DNA from: CAYUNW01 sp964446235
Lineage (GTDB): Bacteria; Patescibacteriota; Microgenomatia; 2-02-FULL-39-11
Direction of reading: 5' to 3'
NCBI GenBank assembly: GCA_964446235.1
Contig: CAYUNW010000005.1
Span: forward strand, 7,116 to 71,115
DNA length: 64,000 nt
Part shown: positions 52,317-58,761 of the stretch, piece by piece
How positions within the stretch are numbered: the stretch's first letter is position 1
Layout: every line of letters starts with the position of its first letter
Notes under the pieces: model-generated
The model's input: the letters and a program-made list of their open reading frames with translations, nothing else
What the model was told of the DNA's origin: nothing
Databases searched by the model: none
Made by a program: the position numbers and the translations under genes

Positions 52317-53470
52317 TATTTTTTCTCTCCTCTGGCCAGTTTTTGGTGTGCAGCAGCAAGCGAGCCTTCTGATATAGAAGCCAAAAGCGATAATTCTCCG
52401 CAAAGTACTGAAGCCGCAATTATTTCAGAAAGCTTAGCCGCATTTTGACCGCTATTTCCACCCTTTATCCCTAGAAGTTCGAGGGCGCTTTTTTGCGCTT
52501 CCAATCCTGTTCCACCTCCAACCGTACCAACAATTAAAGACGGTAGATTTATGGATATATATAAATCCCCGTTTATATCATTGGTCGTAGTAATACCCAT
52601 GCTTCCTTCAACCGTGTGAGCCAGATCCTGACCGCAAGCGATAAAGAAAGCGGCAATGATATTTGCATAATGCGCATTAAAACCTAGTGAACCCGATATT
52701 ATAGAACCCAACAAACATTTATCTTGTGTTACCTTATGAAACTTTTCTGCCTGTATTTTGAGGACTTTCTTTAAGATATCTTTTTTAACTACCGCTTCAG
52801 CCCACACCTCTCTACCCCTTCCCATAATAAAATTTAACCATGCAGGTTTTTTATCAATATCAAAATTCCCCGCCACCGCAACGTTTTTTAGTTTCAATTG
52901 AGAATTAATAAAATCAACGATCTTGGAAACTGCAATAGTCACCATATTCATACCCATTGCATCCTGACTGTCAAAAGAAAACCTGACATATATATGCCTG
53001 CCGACTATCTTGACATGATAATTTAATAATTCAAGATGAGTGGAAGTTGATTTGCTAATACTTTTAATTTTTGGGCAATTTTGATCAAGCCAAATTTTAA
53101 ATGCCACCGCCTGGGACAAATCTTCTACTTCAAACATTGCAGACCTAGTGATACCGTGAAATTTGGTATATACATTAACGCCGCCCGACAAGTAAGTTGC
53201 TTTTGCACCTCTATTGACGCTTGCTACCAAAGCTCCTTCAGTTGTTGCCAGAGGCAAGAAGAAGTCACCCTGAGCGTATTTACCGTTTATTTTCACAGGA
53301 CCCGCAATCCCCAGTGGAATCTGCGTAGCCCCTATCATATTTTCGCAATTTCTATATTGAGCTTTATCCAAATTTTTAGGATATACTCCTAAAACTGACA
53401 AGTCTACTCCTGTATTTTCCTCTATTAACTTTCTTCTGTCTGATATCGAATTGATATTTCTTAACTTCAT
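52316..53470 (-). CDS. HMG-CoA reductase, class I type
   Basis: The 384-residue protein has ENMIGATQIPLGIAGPVKIN near 43-62. The catalytic Glu78 is in LATTEGALVASVNRGAKA, Asp170 in FSFDSQDAMGMNMVTI, and IVGTVGGGTGLEAQ near 310-325. The terminal AAAHQKLAR carries the catalytic His. Class I enzymes, as in archaea and eukaryotes, have this motif set and lack the class II N-terminal extension. It reduces HMG-CoA to mevalonate, normally with NADPH. It lies 3 bases after the Yip1-like gene and overlaps HMG-CoA synthase by one base. Confidence 0.95.
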   Translation of the reverse strand: MKLRNINSISDRRKLIEENTGVDLSVLGVYPKNLDKAQYRNCENMIGATQIPLGIAGPVKINGKYAQGDFFLPLATTEGALVASVNRGAKATYLSGGVNVYTKFHGITRSAMFEVEDLSQAVAFKIWLDQNCPKIKSISKSTSTHLELLNYHVKIVGRHIYVRFSFDSQDAMGMNMVTIAVSKIVDFINSQLKLKNVAVAGNFDIDKKPAWLNFIMGRGREVWAEAVVKKDILKKVLKIQAEKFHKVTQDKCLLGSIISGSLGFNAHYANIIAAFFIACGQDLAHTVEGSMGITTTNDINGDLYISINLPSLIVGTVGGGTGLEAQKSALELLGIKGGNSGQNAAKLSEIIAASVLCGELSLLASISEGSLAAAHQKLARGEKK

Positions 53471-53473
53471 AGA

Positions 53474-54100
53474 TTAGATAAACGGGACTTTAAAAATCCC
53501 AAACCAATACATTGTAAGAATATAAATTGCCAGAAAAGGTGTCATAAATAATGTCACAGTAATAAACATATTCAAAGATGCTTTTAAACTAAAACGTACT
53601 GTCAAATAATAAAGTATCAGTTTCCAGAAAAAAGCAAACATGGAAAAAGACAAAAAAACCAAACTGTAGGCTTTACCTAAAAAACTGGTACTTCTCGGCG
53701 GGGGTAATATCAGATACATAAATGAAGTGATATAAAACCATAAAAGCGTCGGTAATAATGTATAGGACCATAATAAAATTAAGGTTCTGGTAACGATATT
53801 TTTTTTAAATATCAAAAACGAGGATATCTTTATCAAAAATACGACTCCAAAAAATCCAAGTAAAAATGACAGGATCAAAACATTAAATTTTACAGTAAGT
53901 ATATAAGGATTAAAAAACCCCAACCTGATAATGCTTGATATTAAAAAATAGACAAAAACCAGCAAATATATATAAATTATCTGCCAGTAATCCTTATCTA
54001 TTTTTGTCAGTTGTCTATAGGTAATATAAGGATTACTGATACAACCGTATGTATTTTTTAAAAAAAGAAAGAAAAAACGGATTAATCTGATGGTTGACAT
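53474..54100 (-). CDS. Multi-span membrane protein, Yip1-like
   Basis: The 208-residue protein has a short cytosolic head with NPYITYRQLTKIDKDYW near 22-38 and five hydrophobic spans. The first part resembles the start of the Yip1/DUF1282-like family of bacterial membrane proteins. No enzyme motif is visible. It lies third in the leftward string, 6 bases after the small membrane protein and 3 before HMG-CoA reductase, so it may be linked to sigma-factor control or to lipid handling. The family assignment is uncertain. Confidence 0.55.
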   Translation of the reverse strand: MSTIRLIRFFFLFLKNTYGCISNPYITYRQLTKIDKDYWQIIYIYLLVFVYFLISSIIRLGFFNPYILTVKFNVLILSFLLGFFGVVFLIKISSFLIFKKNIVTRTLILLWSYTLLPTLLWFYITSFMYLILPPPRSTSFLGKAYSLVFLSFSMFAFFWKLILYYLTVRFSLKASLNMFITVTLFMTPFLAIYILTMYWFGIFKVPFI

Positions 54101-54106
54101 AAATAT

Positions 54107-54337
54107 TTAAAAACCAAACTGAATCAATGAAACCACTCTAGTAATATAGGTACCAAGAAAAAGGTAAAACAAAACCGTTAAACCCAATGACAACACAACA
54201 ACCAATTGCCAGGAATGCTGTTTGAAAATTCCCGACAGAAAACGGTAATGCGGAGTAAAAATTCCTGATTTCTGCGGCGGAATGATTGCCGCTTCATTCA
54301 TCCTCTCCAATAATTCCCGATATAATTGGTCTTTCAT
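54107..54337 (-). CDS. Small membrane protein, possible anti-sigma factor
   Basis: This 76-residue protein has a cytosolic N-terminus of about 45 residues (MKDQLYRELLERMNEAAI) and one membrane span (VVVLSLGLTVLFYLFLGTY). It overlaps the ECF sigma gene by 4 bases (ATGA), the usual coupling of a sigma factor with its membrane anti-sigma partner. It lacks the zinc-binding HxxxCxxC motif of the ZAS anti-sigma group and is very short, so it may be a different regulator. The role is inferred from position alone. Confidence 0.55.
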   Translation of the reverse strand: MKDQLYRELLERMNEAAIIPPQKSGIFTPHYRFLSGIFKQHSWQLVVVLSLGLTVLFYLFLGTYITRVVSLIQFGF

Positions 54338-54918
54338 AAACTGTATTGCGTGGCAAATGCCTGCCGCGCACGGAATAACTGGCTTTCTGTGCTTTTATAT
54401 GAAATGTTAAGCTTACGGGCAATTTCCGATACAGAATAACCTTGAATATATTTAAGTTTCAAAATAAGCGTCTGACGGGGATGGATTTTTGCAAAAGTGG
54501 CTTTTATTTTATCTTTCAGCACCGCCTCGTCAAAAGTGTTTTCCGGACTGACAATGTCTTTAAATATTGACTCGATATCCCCCATTTTTGAAAAAACAAT
54601 GTTTTTCAGTCTTTTTTTACGGTAATAATCAATAGTTTTATGATTGGCTATACTGCATAAATAGGTAAATAAAGAACATTTAAAGGAGAAGTTTCGCAAA
54701 GCGTCAATACTTGCCAACATGACATCCTGTAAAATTTCTTCCATATCCTGATTATTGGATACTTTTTTGGATAAAAATCCTCTAAGAGAAGGATGGAATT
54801 TCCGGTAAAATAGGTTTAATGATTTTTCGCTGCCGTTTATAATACCCAACACCATTGTCCTATCTGCTTTTGATGTGGTAGCCATATGATTTATGTCGTT
54901 AAATTGTCGTCCAAACAT
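54334..54918 (-). CDS. ECF-type RNA polymerase sigma factor
   Basis: The 194-residue protein has region 2 (LFYRKFHPSLRGFLSKKV near 37-54, then LFTYLCSIANHKTIDYYRKK) and region 4 (HPRQTLILKLKYIQGYSVSE followed by IARKLNISYKST and LFRAR). Region 3 is missing, as in the extracytoplasmic-function group. Region 4 is a helix-turn-helix that contacts the -35 element. ATG 54918 lies 13 bases after the predicted start site; 54885 is a possible internal alternative. It heads the operon with the small membrane protein and the mevalonate genes, so it may control its own promoter and others. The signal sensed is unknown. Confidence 0.9.
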   Translation of the reverse strand: MFGRQFNDINHMATTSKADRTMVLGIINGSEKSLNLFYRKFHPSLRGFLSKKVSNNQDMEEILQDVMLASIDALRNFSFKCSLFTYLCSIANHKTIDYYRKKRLKNIVFSKMGDIESIFKDIVSPENTFDEAVLKDKIKATFAKIHPRQTLILKLKYIQGYSVSEIARKLNISYKSTESQLFRARQAFATQYSL

Positions 54919-54937
54919 GCATTTTTTAAACTGTCAT

Positions 54938-54966
54938 ATTTTACTTGATAAAATTCTGTTTGACAA
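54938..54966 (-). promoter_or_regulatory. Promoter of the sigma/mevalonate operon
   Basis: Minus strand: TTGTCA (54966-54961), a 17-base spacer and TAAAAT (54943-54938). The start would be near 54931. Its -35 box lies on top of the -35 of the rightward T4SS-like promoter on the other strand, so the two cannot easily be occupied together. Confidence 0.7.
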
Positions 54967-54989
54967 ACAGTGCATTATTAACCTAGACT
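54960..54989 (+). promoter_or_regulatory. Promoter of the T4SS-like gene cluster, leaderless
   Basis: Plus strand: TTGACA (54960-54965), an 18-base spacer and TAGACT (54984-54989). The ATG at 54997 lies 7 bases after the -10, so the first gene is probably translated from a leaderless mRNA. The -35 overlaps the opposing sigma-operon promoter at 54938-54966. Confidence 0.65.
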
Positions 54990-54996
54990 GATTATT

Positions 54997-55332
54997 ATGG
55001 AAGCTAATTTGCTGGCACAAGTAGATATTAGTAAAATCTGGAAATTTGCTCCAGACCAAAATTCCGATTTTTCAACACTTGGCAGTATAGTCTCTTTCTT
55101 TCTGCCAAAAGTCTTACTTGTCGCTGGACTAATTGCTTTCATTCTAACCGTAGGAGCAGGATTTGCGGTCATCGCCTCAGCAGGCGGCGGCGATCCTCAT
55201 AATACTGAAAAAGCCAAAGGGGTTTTGACATATTCCGTCATAGGCTTTATTCTGATATTCGGAGCCTATTGGTTGGTGCAAATTATTAGTTTTTTGACCA
55301 ATAATTCTTTAGAAAAAATTATCGGCCCTTAA
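54997..55332 (+). CDS. T4SS pilin-like small membrane protein 1
   Basis: The 111-residue protein has a hydrophilic N-terminus, then two spans: VLLVAGLIAFILTVGAGFAV near 40-59 and VIGFILIFGAYWLVQIISFL near 84-103. Between them lies the short loop ASAGGGDPHNTEKAKG. This two-span hairpin with a 'SxGGD' turn followed by a charged helix is the pattern of the T4SS_pilin/TrbC-VirB2-like family (PF18895). It is the first of six similar genes in tandem, and its copy of the motif is the most divergent. These proteins could form the shaft or pore of a type IV secretion-like machine. No VirB4-type ATPase is in the window. Confidence 0.75.
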   Translation: MEANLLAQVDISKIWKFAPDQNSDFSTLGSIVSFFLPKVLLVAGLIAFILTVGAGFAVIASAGGGDPHNTEKAKGVLTYSVIGFILIFGAYWLVQIISFLTNNSLEKIIGP

Positions 55333-55335
55333 ATT

Positions 55336-55698
55336 ATGACTGATATAGTAAACTTGTTAGCGGAAGCTGATCCTATCGGTGTCATAGAACCGCCGGTATC
55401 CACTATGCCAAGATTGGTAAATGGTGATTTGACCCCGATTATAAACTTTTTAAACGGTATTTTAAGGCTGGTTTTTGCTGTTGCCGGGCTTTATGTGTTT
55501 ATAAATTTCATTATTGCCGGTTTCACTTATCTTTCGGCAGGCGGTGACAGTAAAAAACTTGACCAGGCCTGGTCCAGAATCTGGCAATCGTTGTTGGGAT
55601 TGGTGATCATCGTTTGTTCTTTTTTGGTAGCGGCAATTATCGGCATCATCTTTTTCAATGATCCAAGCGTTATATTGAATCCCAAAATTACACCATGA
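55336..55698 (+). CDS. T4SS pilin-like small membrane protein 2
   Basis: This 120-residue protein shows two spans (about 45-67 and 88-108) around the loop YLSAGGDSKKLDQAWSRIW. This is the SAGGDxKK turn of the T4SS pilin-like group, followed by SLLGLVIIVCSFLVAAIIG. No cleavable signal is apparent. It starts 3 bases after the previous gene, and overlaps the next by 4 bases, so it is part of one transcript. It resembles gene 3 most closely in the turn region. Confidence 0.82.
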   Translation: MTDIVNLLAEADPIGVIEPPVSTMPRLVNGDLTPIINFLNGILRLVFAVAGLYVFINFIIAGFTYLSAGGDSKKLDQAWSRIWQSLLGLVIIVCSFLVAAIIGIIFFNDPSVILNPKITP

Positions 55699-56117
55699 AA
55701 TATTTATTAACTATATTTTTATTTTTTTCATTATTAGTCAATCCAATGGATATCCTGGCAGCCAATACCGGAATAGGATGCGGCGGCGGATTGGGACCTA
55801 TCGGAGAATGGCTATGCGGCAGCCCAACCAACGAAGCTGTAGGTTCTAAAATGAATATCGTAATCGGTAGATTGATTGATGTCATGATAGTAGTTGCCGG
55901 ACTTTATTTTCTCATCCAGGTGATACTTGCCGGTTATGCATACATATCAGCCGGAGGGGATACGAAAAAAACCCAGGATGCCTGGCGGAAAATACAAAAT
56001 TCAGTGCTCGGACTTTTAATTGTCGTCATTGCCTGGGTACTTACGGGGCTTATAGGCAGTATTGTAGGTTTGGATATTCTCAATCCCGGCCAAGTCATTG
56101 AAGATTTTTGGAAATAA
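55695..56117 (+). CDS. T4SS pilin-like small membrane protein 3
   Basis: This 140-residue member has a clear signal peptide (LLTIFLFFSLLVNPMDILA) and a short Gly/Cys region (GIGCGGGLGPIGEWLCG) with two cysteines that may form a disulfide. Two spans follow, separated by YISAGGDTKKTQDAWRKIQ. It overlaps gene 2 by 4 bases. The Cys loop is not present in the other five copies, so this subunit may have its own role, for example capping or stabilising the assembly. Confidence 0.82.
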   Translation: MKYLLTIFLFFSLLVNPMDILAANTGIGCGGGLGPIGEWLCGSPTNEAVGSKMNIVIGRLIDVMIVVAGLYFLIQVILAGYAYISAGGDTKKTQDAWRKIQNSVLGLLIVVIAWVLTGLIGSIVGLDILNPGQVIEDFWK

Positions 56118-56123
56118 AAATAT

Positions 56124-56459
56124 ATGGCAGAAAAAATCAGACCAAGTGTCATAGATACGCACGGAAAAGAACCGGTTGCACTTTTTGCCCAGGTTTTCGG
56201 TGCTGTCATCGGATTTCTGCTCATCATGGCTTCACTTTGGGCATTTATCCAACTGATTTTGGGAGGGTTCAACTGGATTTCTTCAGGAGGAGACAAAGGC
56301 AAGCTTGAAGAAGCTCGGCACCGTATACAAAATGCCGTTTTAGGTCTTCTTATCACTTTTGCTGCTTGGGCAATATTTTTGCTATTGATGGATTTTTTCG
56401 GCATCAACCAGGGAACAGACAGCGGATTCCAAATACAACTGCCTGGTTTGTTTGATTGA
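56124..56459 (+). CDS. T4SS pilin-like small membrane protein 4
   Basis: The 111-residue protein has a soluble start and two spans about 28-50 and 71-92. The turn reads WISSGGDKGKLEEARHRIQ, very close to that of gene 5 (WITSGGDKGKTEEARNRIQ). The pair probably arose by duplication. It ends at TGA and is followed by a 63-base gap that carries a new promoter, so genes 1-4 and 5-7 can be separately controlled. Confidence 0.85.
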   Translation: MAEKIRPSVIDTHGKEPVALFAQVFGAVIGFLLIMASLWAFIQLILGGFNWISSGGDKGKLEEARHRIQNAVLGLLITFAAWAIFLLLMDFFGINQGTDSGFQIQLPGLFD

Positions 56460-56468
56460 TAAAAAAAC

Positions 56469-56497
56469 TTGACAAGATGCTAAGTTATCTCCATAAT
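56469..56497 (+). promoter_or_regulatory. Internal promoter before pilin-like gene 5
   Basis: TTGACA (56469-56474), a 17-base spacer and CATAAT (56492-56497) form a near-consensus promoter. Unlike the cluster's first promoter, this one leaves room for a GAAAGGAAAG ribosome site about 7 bases before the ATG at 56523, so gene 5 has a conventional leader and may be made at high level. Confidence 0.8.
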
Positions 56498-56522
56498 TTA
56501 AATAAAGAAAGGAAAGACAAAA

Positions 56523-56852
56523 ATGGATAAAGTTTACGCAGTTGATATCGTTGTTTCCCGTCCGGCAAATATTGTTAAAATCACTAATTTCGGCACTATG
56601 CTGGGTGCAGTACTTGGATTTGTTTTTATCCTGGCGGCTTTGGCGGCATTTATATACCTTATCTGGGGAGGTGTAGCCTGGATTACTTCAGGCGGTGATA
56701 AAGGAAAAACCGAAGAAGCCAGAAACAGGATACAAGCGGCAATTTTGGGGTTATTCATAGTTTTTGCCACATGGGCGGTATTCTCCATTATCAGCCAATT
56801 CCTGCTTGGTCAAAACATACTGGAAGGCATCAAAATACCGTCACCCTTTTAA
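56523..56852 (+). CDS. T4SS pilin-like small membrane protein 5
   Basis: This 109-residue protein has two spans around WITSGGDKGKTEEARNRIQ, and AAILGLFIVFATWAVFSII for the second span. It has a strong promoter and ribosome site of its own. By analogy with major pilins, this could be the most abundant subunit. It is closely similar to gene 4, 64 bases upstream. The next member follows after 18 bases. Confidence 0.85.
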   Translation: MDKVYAVDIVVSRPANIVKITNFGTMLGAVLGFVFILAALAAFIYLIWGGVAWITSGGDKGKTEEARNRIQAAILGLFIVFATWAVFSIISQFLLGQNILEGIKIPSPF

Positions 56853-56870
56853 AGACTGAAAAACTAAGAT

Positions 56871-57203
56871 ATGGCACAATGGAGCGATTGCTTGGAAACT
56901 GTCACTACCGTTACCGGCAATACGGTTGAAACTCCGACGTTGAAATGTCTGGAAGTTGTCTTTGAAAGAATCCTGGAAATCATCATCAGCCTTGCGACAC
57001 TTGCCCTTTTTGTCATGCTGGTTATCGGCGGCTTCAAATACTTAACAAGCGGTGGAGACCAGAAAGCAACGGCATCAGCCAAACAAACCCTGACTTATGC
57101 CATAGGCGGATTGGTGCTGATGGCTATAGCATTTCTGGTTTTTAGGATTATTGAGGATTTCACGGGAGTCAAAGTGCTTGAATTTGTCATACCCCAAATT
57201 TAA
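56871..57203 (+). CDS. T4SS pilin-like small membrane protein 6
   Basis: The 110-residue protein begins with a hydrophilic segment containing two cysteines (WSDCLETV and LKCLEVV). Two spans follow, separated by YLTSGGDQKATASAKQTLT. The second ends in FLVFRIIEDFTGVKV. Its turn is more divergent from genes 4 and 5, and the loop after GGD is richer in Ala and Thr. It is the last pilin-like gene before the large VirB6-like gene, 46 bases away. Confidence 0.8.
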   Translation: MAQWSDCLETVTTVTGNTVETPTLKCLEVVFERILEIIISLATLALFVMLVIGGFKYLTSGGDQKATASAKQTLTYAIGGLVLMAIAFLVFRIIEDFTGVKVLEFVIPQI

Positions 57204-57249
57204 ACTCCCTTGACCGGAAATACTATTTGAGTGATAATAATTTGATAAC

Positions 57250-58749
57250 ATGTTTCACTTGCCCAAGCGATTACTGATAGTATTTTTATCTCTTTTTATC
57301 TTTCTTTTTCTTCCAAATTTTACACTTCAACAAACCTATGCCGGAGTACCCAGTGACATATTCAATACAAATTTGCTTCAAAAAAATGAAATGGAAAAAC
57401 AAGCCAGACAAAAAGATATCGATGAAGGTTTGCAGGTTTTTTCTACCAGAACAAATAATTCCGACTTGCAGGACACCATGTACAACGTAACTAATATGAT
57501 TATTTGTACTGATAATGATGTTTGTGGTACAAGACCAACTGCTCTTGGAGCGATCGCCTCGGTAATCGGTACAATGTACGCTAATCCCCCTGCGTCGGGA
57601 CTTGCTTACACAAGACATGTTTTGCAAAATGCCGGACTTTTAGCCAAACCTGCTCATGCCCAAGGCATAGGTTTTGCCGGATTTTCTCCTCTCCTTGATC
57701 TTTGGCAAGCTACCAGAAACATCGCTTATACGGCAATTATTCTCATTATGGTAGTAATCGGTTTTATGGTTATATTCCGGATGAAAATAGATCCCAAAAC
57801 CGTTGTTTCCATACAAGCAGCAATACCCAAAATTGTCCTGACATTGGTGATCATAACTTTTTCTTATGCAATTGTAGGTTTTCTGGTAGACGTGATGTAT
57901 CTTGTGATGGGAATATTAATTTATGTAGTAGCACAAGCAAATCCCGCTTGGGTATCACGTGTTGGCGATTTCCAACAACATTTTATGAGTGCAGGCTTAT
58001 TTGAATTAGGCGGTAAAGTGTTTTCTGTAGGATTTAGTACTCTTGATGACTTTTTTAAATCAGGTTTGAATGCAATAGGCGCTACAAGCGTACTAGGCTC
58101 AATAATCGGTGCAGTAACCACCACAGTTGCTTCAGGACCAATAGGCTGGACCGGCGCTCTCATCGGATTTGTTGCTTTACCAACGCTTTTAGTGTTTATA
58201 ATCGTATTGGGCCTCCTATTGACTTGGATCAAACTGGCGATGATACTTCTAAACTCTTACATTCAGATATTATTGGCTTTAGTGTTAGGACCAATTCAAC
58301 TTCTTACAGAAGCAATCCCGGGGAAATCCAGCTTCGGCCAATGGATCATGAACATACTTGCTAATCTGATAGTATTTCCGGCAACAACAGTGCTTCTCAT
58401 GTTTGCAGAATTTCTTGCGACACTCAATACAGGACAATGGCCAACAAGTCCAAATTCTTCTGCAATATGGACACCGCCTATGACATATGTTCCCGGCACA
58501 GGTACCTTTCCGGCTTTCTTGGCCTTGGGTATGATTTTTTTGATGCCCACCCTTGTTATGCAAATTAAAAAATCTTTCGCACCCAAACCTATCATGCCAT
58601 TAACTCCATCGGTATTATTTGCACCTCTAACCGGAGCTACGCAAACAACAATGGGTATGGCTAGCCAGTTCTATTATATGCAGAATATGCCGGTTATCGG
58701 AAGATTCTTCGGAGGAGGTGGAGGTGCCCACCCTCATCAGACAAGATAA
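57250..58749 (+). CDS. VirB6/TrbL-like polytopic membrane protein
   Basis: The 499-residue protein has a signal peptide (about 6-30) and a long extracellular region with three or four cysteines. About seven spans follow from residue 157. They include IILIMVVIGFMVIFRMKIDP, IVLTLVIITFSYAIVGFLV and LVFIIVLGLLLTWIKLAMIL. TrbL/VirB6-like proteins form the inner-membrane channel of type IV secretion systems, and this is the typical layout for CPR versions. The tail is unusual: FFGGGGGAHPHQTR, Gly- and His-rich. It ends 12 bases before a convergent gene with a similar tail. Confidence 0.82.
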   Translation: MFHLPKRLLIVFLSLFIFLFLPNFTLQQTYAGVPSDIFNTNLLQKNEMEKQARQKDIDEGLQVFSTRTNNSDLQDTMYNVTNMIICTDNDVCGTRPTALGAIASVIGTMYANPPASGLAYTRHVLQNAGLLAKPAHAQGIGFAGFSPLLDLWQATRNIAYTAIILIMVVIGFMVIFRMKIDPKTVVSIQAAIPKIVLTLVIITFSYAIVGFLVDVMYLVMGILIYVVAQANPAWVSRVGDFQQHFMSAGLFELGGKVFSVGFSTLDDFFKSGLNAIGATSVLGSIIGAVTTTVASGPIGWTGALIGFVALPTLLVFIIVLGLLLTWIKLAMILLNSYIQILLALVLGPIQLLTEAIPGKSSFGQWIMNILANLIVFPATTVLLMFAEFLATLNTGQWPTSPNSSAIWTPPMTYVPGTGTFPAFLALGMIFLMPTLVMQIKKSFAPKPIMPLTPSVLFAPLTGATQTTMGMASQFYYMQNMPVIGRFFGGGGGAHPHQTR

Positions 58750-58761
58750 TCACAATTTAAA

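Noticed and set aside
54107..54337. Firm anti-sigma factor call
   Set aside because: Position fits, but there is no zinc-binding or other anti-sigma motif, so it is only listed as possible.
57286..57627. Leftward frame of 113 codons within the VirB6-like gene
   Set aside because: Antisense to a supported membrane-protein gene, with no ribosome site and no coherent domain.
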